Assembly (NCBI GenBank): GCA_958421655.1
Contig: CATZMG010000002.1
Coordinates: 1-59,980 of the forward strand
Length of the DNA stretch: 59,980 nucleotides
Direction of reading: 5' to 3'
DNA from: an uncultured Collinsella sp.
Lineage (GTDB): Bacteria; Actinomycetota; Coriobacteriia; Coriobacteriales; Coriobacteriaceae
Positions 28,138 to 36,236 of this stretch are shown here, one piece after another; positions within the stretch are counted from its first letter, which is position 1, and each line of letters begins with the position of its first letter. The position numbers and the translations under genes were made by a program. The notes beneath the pieces are model-generated. The model had not been told where the DNA came from. It saw nothing but the letters and a program-made list of their open reading frames with translations, and searched no databases.

Positions 28138-29991
28138 ATGCCGCTTTTCTCGCAACATACCGCCCGGTTCTCGCCGGGCGTTCCTTTGGAGGGCACCAGC
28201 TCTCGCGAGCTGCTCAAGCGGTACCAGCCGCTCGAGACACTTGCGACCGGCGGTTTTGGCTCCATCGAGATCTGCCGCGACACGCACCTGCGCCGCCGCG
28301 TCGCCATTAAGCGCATCCCCCTTATCAACGGTGCCGGCATGCCCGCCAGCGACATCATGGATGTCCTGCGCGAGGCGCACACCGCCGCCATGCTTCAACA
28401 TCCCAATATCGTGCAGGTCATCGACTTTACGCACGACACAGCCTATGCCTACCTGGTTATGGAATATGTCGATGGCATGTCGCTGGCCGAGTTTTTGCAC
28501 CGCGTGGACGGCCACTCACTTACCTTTGACGAGGCCGCAGCTATTGCCGATGCCCTGGGTCAGGCGCTCACCTTCGCCCATAGTAATGGCGTACTCCACC
28601 TGGACATTAAGCCCGCCAACGTGCTCATCGACCACTCGGGCAATGTAAAGCTCACCGACTTTGGCATGGCGCGACTGTCGTCCGCCGGTGGCTTTGGCGG
28701 TTCGCGCGGCGGCACCATCGGCTACATGCCGCCCGAGCAGCTCGATATCGAGACCGGCACGGTCGACGAACGCGCTGATGTCTTTGCCCTTGCCTGTGTG
28801 ATCTACGAGGGCCTGTGTGGCAGCGCCCCCTTTATGGCGGCCACGCCCGCCGACTCGCTCGACCGCATCATCGGCGGCGCCACCTATCCCAGCGAGCTGA
28901 TACCACACTTTCCCCCGGGAGCCGAGGCCGCGCTCATGAGCGCGCTCTCCCCCATGCCGCAGGACCGCCCCAACAGCATCGAGGCATTTTGCGACCAGCT
29001 CCTTGCCGGTCTGGGCAGCGTGCGCGAGGGCCGTCACAGCCTGGAGCAAATGGTTGGCGAGCTTTCGGATGACGAGCAGGAGCTCGACGGTATCGAGCCG
29101 TCGCACTACGAGGGCGACGCCATCGAGGTCGACCCCGCGCTCGGCTGGGCGGGCACGCGCTGGAGCCATGCGCGCGACTACACCATGCGCACTATCTCGG
29201 CGCTAACGTGCGGCACCTTTAGCTTTTTGCTGATGCAAACGGCCGGGGTCGCGGCGCTTCCCGGCCTGGTCATTGCGGCTATCGCGATCGGAGCGGCGGC
29301 TGGCCTGGCCCCCCAGATTGGCTCGGCCATCTCGGCTGTGGGCTTTTTGGTGCTCATGGCCAACGCCACCATGCAGGCGCAGGGCATCCTGTCAATGCTG
29401 CCCGTCGCGGTGATCTTTGCCGCCGCCATGTCCGGTTGGTGGATCGCCTGGGGTCGTACCGAGGCTGCCGCGAGCGCCGCGCTCACCTGTGCGCTCGCGC
29501 TTGGCTGTCTGACCGGCAATACCTTCCTGGCAGCTGGGGTCGCCGCCAGCGTCGCGTCATTTTGGCTCGGCCCGGCAAGCGCCGCCGCGGCAACGGGCAT
29601 GGGCGCGCTTTTTGCCCGTCTGGCCACGGTCGCGCTTTCAGCCGGAGGCGTGCTGGGGCTCGGTAACGTTGCCGCAGCGCTGGGAGACCCGCTCCTTTGT
29701 GCTGCCTTTGTGCTGGTCGCGGCAACTGCCGCAGCGTCATCCGCGCTGCTCAATGCCCATGCCAAGCGTGCCGATCAGGGCTCAAACCTTGCCGCAATCG
29801 CCGCCATCGCTGTCACCGGCATCGGCTGCGCAGCGGCGTCCTGTCTTGCACACCATATGGAAATTGCCAGCCTTGCAGCCGCGGTCATCGCCAAGGCGGC
29901 GGTTGCGGGAATCCTATCCTCTATAATCGTTGGGATATGCCTATATTTGCTCGGATACCAAAGAACCTATACGGAGAGTGATCTTTCGTGA
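28138..29991 (+). CDS. Membrane Ser/Thr protein kinase of non-RD type (PknA-like position)
   Basis: A 617-residue Hanks-type kinase. The glycine loop is ATGGFGSI, catalytic Lys58 lies in VAIKRI, and the catalytic loop is HLDIKPANV: Leu replaces the Arg of HRD, making this a non-RD kinase that may not need activation-loop phosphorylation. DFG has Asp174, and the GTIGYMPPEQ segment is intact. After residue about 350 come eight to ten hydrophobic Ala-rich segments ending at the C-terminus, with no extracellular sensor domain. GAGG lies seven bases before the ATG. Its stop overlaps the fhaA GTG start by four bases. It occupies the place of pknA in the actinobacterial cell-division locus. Confidence 0.9.
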   Translation: MPLFSQHTARFSPGVPLEGTSSRELLKRYQPLETLATGGFGSIEICRDTHLRRRVAIKRIPLINGAGMPASDIMDVLREAHTAAMLQHPNIVQVIDFTHDTAYAYLVMEYVDGMSLAEFLHRVDGHSLTFDEAAAIADALGQALTFAHSNGVLHLDIKPANVLIDHSGNVKLTDFGMARLSSAGGFGGSRGGTIGYMPPEQLDIETGTVDERADVFALACVIYEGLCGSAPFMAATPADSLDRIIGGATYPSELIPHFPPGAEAALMSALSPMPQDRPNSIEAFCDQLLAGLGSVREGRHSLEQMVGELSDDEQELDGIEPSHYEGDAIEVDPALGWAGTRWSHARDYTMRTISALTCGTFSFLLMQTAGVAALPGLVIAAIAIGAAAGLAPQIGSAISAVGFLVLMANATMQAQGILSMLPVAVIFAAAMSGWWIAWGRTEAAASAALTCALALGCLTGNTFLAAGVAASVASFWLGPASAAAATGMGALFARLATVALSAGGVLGLGNVAAALGDPLLCAAFVLVAATAAASSALLNAHAKRADQGSNLAAIAAIAVTGIGCAAASCLAHHMEIASLAAAVIAKAAVAGILSSIIVGICLYLLGYQRTYTESDLS

Positions 29992-30998
29992 ACTTCCTGA
30001 ACATCTTCGAGGACCACGTGGCCGGCATCTTCGGTGCCACCCGTGCCCCGTTCTCCTTTAAGAAGCTTGCCAAGCAGGCCGCTCGCGACATGGAGGATCA
30101 GACTCTGGTGATCAACGGCGTCAACACGGCGCCGGCACTCTATACCATCCTTATCGCCGCCGACGACGATCCCATGCTCGCCCCGTTCTACCCCGAGCTT
30201 TCGCGCGAGGTCCGCGAGTTTGTGAAGGCACAGGCCGAAAAGCGCCGCTATGTGTTTGTCGGCGAGCCCCTCGTGCGCTTTATGATCGATCCGCAGCTGC
30301 GTGCCGGCAAGTTCTCGGTCTTTGCCGAGAACGTCGATGCCCCCACGCTCGGCCGCCTGTACGAAGAAGAGCGCGCCTATCAAAACGGCCTGGGCCAGAA
30401 CAACTCCGCGGCAAGCCGTGCCGCCAGCGCCCCGCGCGCCGGCCAGCAGCAGTTTGCCGCCCCGCAGCAGCAGCGCCCCGCCGCCATGCCCCAGCAGCAG
30501 CCGACGCCTCGCGCCGCCGCTCCCGACCCGCTTGCCGTGGCAGACCCCTTCGCGCCTAGCGTCCCCGACCCCGCCGCTCCCATCCCGGTGCCGCAGACCG
30601 TCTCGCGTGACGCGCTTGCCGGCATGGGCGGAGCCGCCGCGACCGGTGCCGCCGTGGGCCTAGGCGCCGCAGCCGGTATCGCCTCCAACATGGCGAGCAC
30701 TCGCGCCCCGCAGCGCCCGCTCGCCCAGCTCGTCGACGTCGTGAGCGGCGAGAGCCATAGCATCACCTCCGCACAGGTGACCATCGGTCGCGAGCGCTCA
30801 GTTTCCGACATTGCCCTGCGCGACCCCAACGTGTCGCGCCGCCACGCCCAGCTCACCTTTACGGGCTCGGATTGGTCGATCGAGGATCTCAATTCCACCA
30901 ACGGCACGCTCGTCAACAACCGCCGCATTACGCGCTGCCCGCTGCGCAACGGCGATCTGCTGACGTTTGGCCTGAGTACCTTTGAATTTAGGGGATAG
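29988..30998 (+). CDS. fhaA: FhaA-like protein (DUF3662 plus FHA)
   Basis: A 336-residue cytosolic adaptor. Residues 1-120 match the FhaA N-terminal domain (DUF3662; GIFGATRAPFSFKKLAKQA at its start). A Gln/Pro/Ala-rich linker follows (about 140-230), then an FHA domain (about 245-336) with SRRHAQL and NSTNGTLV. In mycobacteria FhaA binds phosphothreonines on kinases and the lipid-II flippase MviN. The start is GTG, overlapping the kinase stop as GTGA, with GGAG 12 bases upstream. The neighbours fhaB, phosphatase, SEDS-PBP and PASTA kinase support the same envelope role. Confidence 0.93.
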   Translation: MNFLNIFEDHVAGIFGATRAPFSFKKLAKQAARDMEDQTLVINGVNTAPALYTILIAADDDPMLAPFYPELSREVREFVKAQAEKRRYVFVGEPLVRFMIDPQLRAGKFSVFAENVDAPTLGRLYEEERAYQNGLGQNNSAASRAASAPRAGQQQFAAPQQQRPAAMPQQQPTPRAAAPDPLAVADPFAPSVPDPAAPIPVPQTVSRDALAGMGGAAATGAAVGLGAAAGIASNMASTRAPQRPLAQLVDVVSGESHSITSAQVTIGRERSVSDIALRDPNVSRRHAQLTFTGSDWSIEDLNSTNGTLVNNRRITRCPLRNGDLLTFGLSTFEFRG

Positions 30999-31004
30999 TC
31001 GCTT

Positions 31005-31421
31005 ATGAACATCGATATCGTCCTTTTTGCAGGCCGCATCGTCCTGGTCGCCCTGCTCTATATCTTTCTGTTCGCCGTCATGAAGACCGGCGTGGGACTT
31101 GTGCGTGGACAGCGCCGCGACTCGGCTATCTGGACGATCGATGTGGACAAGGGTCCGCGCGGTATCCGCGGCATCCACGTAGACATGCTCGGCCCCGTCA
31201 TCGTCGGTCGCTCGCCATCTTCGGACATCTGCATCAACGAACCGTTCGTCTCGGCCTCGCATGCGCGCTTTTCGCTACAGGGCCCGGCGCTCATCATCGA
31301 GGACCTCAACTCGCTTAACGGCACGCTCGTCAACGGCCGCCAGCTCGTGGAGCCCGCAACGCTGCGCGAGGGCGACGAAGTCCAGATTGGCGACGTGGTC
31401 ATGAAGGTGAACCGTCGATGA
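31005..31421 (+). CDS. fhaB: FhaB-like membrane FHA protein
   Basis: A 138-residue protein with one N-terminal membrane helix (about residues 5-27) and a cytosolic FHA domain (about 60-138) containing VGRSPSSDI, SASHARFS and LNSLNGTLVNGR. Size and topology match actinobacterial FhaB/FipA, which reads kinase phosphorylation at the division site. It lies six bases after fhaA and overlaps the phosphatase start by four bases. Confidence 0.93.
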   Translation: MNIDIVLFAGRIVLVALLYIFLFAVMKTGVGLVRGQRRDSAIWTIDVDKGPRGIRGIHVDMLGPVIVGRSPSSDICINEPFVSASHARFSLQGPALIIEDLNSLNGTLVNGRQLVEPATLREGDEVQIGDVVMKVNRR

Positions 31422-33217
31422 TCGACGAGGAGAACAAGTCCGCAACTATGACCGAGGCACCGGCCGCCACCACAGCTGCGCCGGCCCACGCCGCTCCGGC
31501 GGGCTCCGCACCCGTGGAACCCGAGGACACCGTGTTCTCCCTGCCTCTTTCGCATGTAACGCATGATATTTCGGATCTCGCCGATAACGAGGACGAAGGG
31601 GATGCCGTAGCGGCGCCCATCGGCGCACATGCTGCGGAGCAGCCCACAGCGCCCGAAGCAACCCCGGCGCCGGCTCACTTTGCAGAGCCCGTCGCCGTGG
31701 CAATCAACGAGAGCGCTGCGGTGTTTGCAGCACCCGAGCCCGCCGCGCCGGCGTTTCCCATAGCCCCGGCATCCGAGGTTGCGCCCGCGTCTACGCCGGC
31801 GCCCGAGCCTATAGACGTCAGCCCGCAAGACGACGAGTCGACCGCCCGCGTGTCCGAGGAGCCCGGCTCCCCGGACACCGGCGATTCTGAATCAAACGCC
31901 GAGACCGACACCGTCTCTCCCGGTGACACAGCAGAGATCGACGTTGCCGCCGTTGAGGCCAAGCTCAAAGACCCCGGGTCGACCATGAGCTTTGAGCCCC
32001 TGACCGAGGAACGCATCGAGACCGACTCGACCTATGATGCCGGCACCACCACGCAACTCATGTGGGGCGCCCGCTCTGACGTTGGCTGCGTGCGCCCGCA
32101 CAATGAGGATTCCTACCTGGTGCAGTCGCCGCTCTTTTGCGTATGCGACGGCATGGGCGGTCACGCCGCCGGCGAGGTAGCCTCTTCTATCGCTGTCGAG
32201 ACCATCGCCAAGACAGCTCCTCAGTCTGCCGACGCCGCACGCCTGGCGGCAGCCGTCGAGGCTGCTAACGCCGCCGTAATCGAGGCCGCCTTGAATGGCC
32301 TGGGCAAGCCCGGCATGGGCTGCACAGCCACTTGCGCCTATATCGAAAACGACACGCTCGCCATCGCCCACGTGGGCGACTCGCGCGCCTACCTGCTCCA
32401 CGAGGGCACGCTCATCCGCGTGACCCGCGACCACTCCTATGTGGAAGAACTCGTGGACGCCGGCGAGATCACGGCAGACGAGGCTCGCGTCCACCCCAAC
32501 CGTTCGGTCATCACCCGCGCACTGGGCTCGGACCCCGCCATGTATGCCGACCACTTCACTCTGCATATCGAGGAAGGCGACCGCCTGATCCTGTGCTCCG
32601 ACGGCCTCTCGAGCATGATTCCCGATAGCGATATCGAGAACATCGCCACGCAATCCTCAACCGCGCAAATCTGCGTCGACAACCTAGTGGACGCGGCGCT
32701 TGCCGCCGGCGGCCACGACAACGTGACCGTAGTAGTCGTTGACCTGGTTGACGATGGCGTCATGCGCGAGGCGCAACGCGTGCGTCGCCGCAACGTTACC
32801 ATCGCCGCCATCCTGGCCCTCGTCTTTGTGCTGGCAGCTGGCATCTGGGCCTACACGGGTGTCACCGGCTCGTACTACCTGGGTACCTACCAGGGCAATG
32901 TCGCCGTCTGGCGCGGCCTGCCCGGCAAGCCACTCGGACTCAAGCTCCACTGGCTCGAAAGCGAAACCAGCATCAAGCTGTCCGACCTGCCCGAAGACAC
33001 GCAAAACCGCCTCAAGGCGGGCATTCCGCAAACAAGTGTCGACGATGCGCAGGACACGATATCCAAGTACCGCCACCAGATCGACGAGGAGCAGACCCGC
33101 CAGGTGATCGACGCGCAAACGATTCGCGACAACACCAATCAGGGATCGACCTCCGAATCAGATTCCGAGAAAACCGCCGAACAGTCCGCCGAGGCCGAAG
33201 CCTCCGATAAGAATTAG
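31418..33217 (+). CDS. pstP: PP2C-family Ser/Thr phosphatase with long N-terminal extension
   Basis: A 599-residue phosphatase that opposes the kinases of this locus. Residues 1-210 are an acidic, Ala/Pro-rich extension not found in ordinary PstP or Stp1. The PP2C domain (about 215-450) carries SDVGCVRPHNEDS, CDGMGGHAAGE, HVGDSRAYL and GGHDNVTVVVVD, giving the usual metal-binding aspartates. A single membrane segment (about 458-478) is followed by an extracellular region of about 110 residues rich in polar residues. The ATG overlaps fhaB by four bases. The extension may dock onto an FHA protein; it contains several Thr-rich acidic stretches that could be phosphorylated. Confidence 0.94.
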   Translation: MIDEENKSATMTEAPAATTAAPAHAAPAGSAPVEPEDTVFSLPLSHVTHDISDLADNEDEGDAVAAPIGAHAAEQPTAPEATPAPAHFAEPVAVAINESAAVFAAPEPAAPAFPIAPASEVAPASTPAPEPIDVSPQDDESTARVSEEPGSPDTGDSESNAETDTVSPGDTAEIDVAAVEAKLKDPGSTMSFEPLTEERIETDSTYDAGTTTQLMWGARSDVGCVRPHNEDSYLVQSPLFCVCDGMGGHAAGEVASSIAVETIAKTAPQSADAARLAAAVEAANAAVIEAALNGLGKPGMGCTATCAYIENDTLAIAHVGDSRAYLLHEGTLIRVTRDHSYVEELVDAGEITADEARVHPNRSVITRALGSDPAMYADHFTLHIEEGDRLILCSDGLSSMIPDSDIENIATQSSTAQICVDNLVDAALAAGGHDNVTVVVVDLVDDGVMREAQRVRRRNVTIAAILALVFVLAAGIWAYTGVTGSYYLGTYQGNVAVWRGLPGKPLGLKLHWLESETSIKLSDLPEDTQNRLKAGIPQTSVDDAQDTISKYRHQIDEEQTRQVIDAQTIRDNTNQGSTSESDSEKTAEQSAEAEASDKN

Positions 33218-33233
33218 AAAGGGAGTGCCGCTT

Positions 33234-36104
33234 ATGAGTCGCCGCAACACCGAGCTGCTCTTGCTCATCGCCTCGGCGTTCCCCGTCATCCTGCTGTATG
33301 CGATGTACGTCCTCACCGCGGGCGCTGCCATCTCCTTTGAGACGCTCGCCGTACCGATCGGCCTCTTTGCCGCCTTTGCCGCGGCCCACATTGCCGTGCG
33401 CATCTTGGCGCCCGGTGCCGACCCCGCCATCCTGCCCATCGTATTTATACTTTCGGGCATCGGCATCACGTTTGTGACGCGTCTCGCCCCCGCTCTCGCC
33501 ATCTCACAGCTCATCATCCTGTTTGTCTCGGTGGCCCTGATGGTGGGAACGCTCGCGTTGGTTAAGAACCTCGACGTGGTCATGCGCTACAAGTACACCT
33601 TTGGCATCATCGGCATCATTCTGCTGATGCTGCCTATCTTTATCGGCACCACGATCTCGGGCTCCAAGCTGTGGATTCGCATCGCGGGCTTTACCATCCA
33701 GCCCGGCGAGTTCGCCAAGGTCTTTATCGTGCTGTTCCTGGCCGGGTACCTGGCCGAGAACCGCGAGCTGCTCTCCATCTCCAACCGCAAGATCTTGGGC
33801 TTTAAGATCCCTCGCCTGCGACTGCTACTGCCGTTGTTTGCCGTGTGGGGTGTGTGCCTGCTCGTCGTCGTCTTCGAACGCGACCTGGGTTCGGCCGTGC
33901 TGTTCTACACCATCTTCTTGCTGATGCTCTACGTTGCCACGGGGCGCTTTTCGTATGTCGTTATCGGCCTTGCGCTCTTAGCCGTTGGAGCCGTGGGCGC
34001 CTACAAGTTCCTGTCGCACGTTCAGGTGCGTTTCCAGGTTTGGGTCGATCCGTTTAAGGACGCCCAGGGTCAGGGCTACCAGATCGTCCAGTCGCTCTTC
34101 TCGCTTGCCGATGGCGGTCTGGTCGGTGTTGGCATCGGCAACGGCATGGCCAACAACATCCCTGTCGTCGAGTCCGACTTTATCTTCTCGGCTATCGGCG
34201 AGGAGATGGGCCTTTTGGGCGGCGGCGCCGTGCTCATCCTGTTTATGCTCTTTGCCGTGCGTGGCCTGACCACAGCTGCCCGCGCAAAGTCCGACCTCGC
34301 CGCCTTTAGCGCCACCGGTCTTACGGCAGCCATCAGCTTCCAGGCCTTCTTGATCGTTGGCGGCGTTACCCGCCTGATCCCGCTGACCGGCGTCACCCTG
34401 CCCTTTATGAGCCAGGGCGGCTCCTCGCTGCTGGCGAGCTTTATCATCGTCGCGCTCCTGCTGCGCGCCGGTGACGAGGCTACCGGACGCGAGGCCGAGC
34501 TTACCGGCACCGGCACCATGGCCGCCATCACCGATGATCAGGTCGCATCTGCCGCCGCCCCGACGGGCACGCGCTTTGCCACCTCGTCTTCCTACGGCAG
34601 CGGCAGCCATTCCGTCGGCTCGCGCATGCGACGTCGCCTGCTCGACACGCCTGAATCCGGTGTGCTCGGCCGCGTTGCGCTCGCCAACCGTCTAACCCGC
34701 GCGGTGCTCGCCTTTACGGCGCTGTTCGCCATCCTTATCGGGAACCTCACCTATGTCCAGGTCATTAAGGCCAAGGACTATCAGGACATGCCGACCAACA
34801 ACCACACCATCGCCCGCTCCAAGTACATCCAGCGCGGCTCCATCATCACGTCCGACGGCGTGACGCTGGCCGAGTCGCTGCAGCAGGAGGACGGCACCTA
34901 CGTACGCTCCTACCCCAACGGTAACCTGGCAGCGCACGTGGTTGGCTACGTGAGCCAGCAGTATGGCACCACCGCCATCGAGAGCGTCATGAACGACACG
35001 CTCACCGGTTCTAAGGACTACTCTAGCTGGAACAACGCCATCGCGTCGCTCGCGGGCCAGACCCAGCCGGGCAACACCGCCAAGCTCACCATCGACTCGC
35101 GTATCCAGACGGCGGCCGAGCAGGCACTCAAGGGCTTTAAGGGCGCTGTAGTGGTCATCGACCCGCGTACCGGCGCGGTGCTCGCATGTGCCAGCTCGCC
35201 CACCTACGACAACACCAACATCGATGCCCTGCTGCAGACGGGCGGCGGCGAGGACGGCTCCATGTACAATCGCGCCATGGACGCGCTGTACACGCCGGGC
35301 TCAACGTTTAAGGTCGTTACGCTTTCCGCGGCACTCGAGACCGGTACCGCCAGCCTTACCAGCACCTACCAGGCGCCCGGCTCCATGGACATCGGCAACG
35401 CACCGGTCACCAACTATGCCAACGAGAGCTACGGCACCATCAGCCTGCAGCAGGCCTTTGCCGTGTCCTCCAACGTCGTCTTTGGCCAGGTGGCAAACGA
35501 GGTCGGTGCCAGCTCGCTCGTCCAGTTTGCCAACGCCTTTGGCTACGGTCAAAAGCTCGGTCAGGATCTGACCACCGCGGCTTCCATCATGGCCGACCCG
35601 TCGCTTATGACCGAGTGGGAGACCGCTTGGGCAGGCGCCGGCCAGCCCGTCGGCATGGACCACACGCCTGGCCCGCAGACCACCGTCATGCAGAATTGCG
35701 TGATCGCTGCCGCTATCGCCAACAGCGGCGTGGTCATGGACCCGTTCTTTGTGTCCCAGATACTCGCCCCGGACGGAACCGTGGTTAAGACCACGCAGTC
35801 CCGCTCGCTGGGCCAGGCTGTCAGCTCTGCCACGGCCGACCAGGTCAAGCAGGCCATGCTCGCCGTCGTCCAGTCCGGTACCGGCACCGATGCCCAGATT
35901 CCGGGCGTCAAGGTTGCCGGCAAGACCGGTTCGGCCGAGACCGGCGGCACCAACGTCAACTCTATGTTTGTTGGCTTTGCACCTTACGATTCACCCACGG
36001 TTGCCATCTCGGTGGCCCTGGAGGATTACGACAAACACGACGTCGAGGCGGCCAAGATTGCCGGCATCGTCCTGACCGCGGCGCTCGCCGCACAGGGAGC
36101 GTGA
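33234..36104 (+). CDS. rodA-pbpA: Natural fusion of RodA/FtsW (SEDS) glycosyltransferase and class B penicillin-binding protein
   Basis: A 956-residue single protein. Residues about 1-425 are a complete polytopic SEDS peptidoglycan polymerase, with WVDPFKDAQGQGYQ and the catalytic Asp315 in ESDFIFSAIGEE. A Ser/Ala/Thr linker (about 430-485) leads to a further membrane helix (about 490-510) and a class B transpeptidase with PBP dimerisation-type N-region. Its active site is Ser690 in GSTFK, SSN at 745-747 and KTG at 897-899. In mycobacteria the same locus has separate rodA and pbpA genes. The frame is unbroken with good motifs on both sides. GGGAG lies eight bases before the ATG at 33234; the GTG at 33225 has no spacing. 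Confidence 0.95.
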   Translation: MSRRNTELLLLIASAFPVILLYAMYVLTAGAAISFETLAVPIGLFAAFAAAHIAVRILAPGADPAILPIVFILSGIGITFVTRLAPALAISQLIILFVSVALMVGTLALVKNLDVVMRYKYTFGIIGIILLMLPIFIGTTISGSKLWIRIAGFTIQPGEFAKVFIVLFLAGYLAENRELLSISNRKILGFKIPRLRLLLPLFAVWGVCLLVVVFERDLGSAVLFYTIFLLMLYVATGRFSYVVIGLALLAVGAVGAYKFLSHVQVRFQVWVDPFKDAQGQGYQIVQSLFSLADGGLVGVGIGNGMANNIPVVESDFIFSAIGEEMGLLGGGAVLILFMLFAVRGLTTAARAKSDLAAFSATGLTAAISFQAFLIVGGVTRLIPLTGVTLPFMSQGGSSLLASFIIVALLLRAGDEATGREAELTGTGTMAAITDDQVASAAAPTGTRFATSSSYGSGSHSVGSRMRRRLLDTPESGVLGRVALANRLTRAVLAFTALFAILIGNLTYVQVIKAKDYQDMPTNNHTIARSKYIQRGSIITSDGVTLAESLQQEDGTYVRSYPNGNLAAHVVGYVSQQYGTTAIESVMNDTLTGSKDYSSWNNAIASLAGQTQPGNTAKLTIDSRIQTAAEQALKGFKGAVVVIDPRTGAVLACASSPTYDNTNIDALLQTGGGEDGSMYNRAMDALYTPGSTFKVVTLSAALETGTASLTSTYQAPGSMDIGNAPVTNYANESYGTISLQQAFAVSSNVVFGQVANEVGASSLVQFANAFGYGQKLGQDLTTAASIMADPSLMTEWETAWAGAGQPVGMDHTPGPQTTVMQNCVIAAAIANSGVVMDPFFVSQILAPDGTVVKTTQSRSLGQAVSSATADQVKQAMLAVVQSGTGTDAQIPGVKVAGKTGSAETGGTNVNSMFVGFAPYDSPTVAISVALEDYDKHDVEAAKIAGIVLTAALAAQGA

Positions 36105-36236
36105 TGCCCGTGATCAAAGCGGATACTTGCGGCGCGCCGCGGCCGATGAGCTAGCAGCAACGCGCCACACGGCCCCAGCGGCCACACATTTGGTACTACA
36201 CACATCGTTGAGCGAATAGTTATGTTAGGAGCAGGA

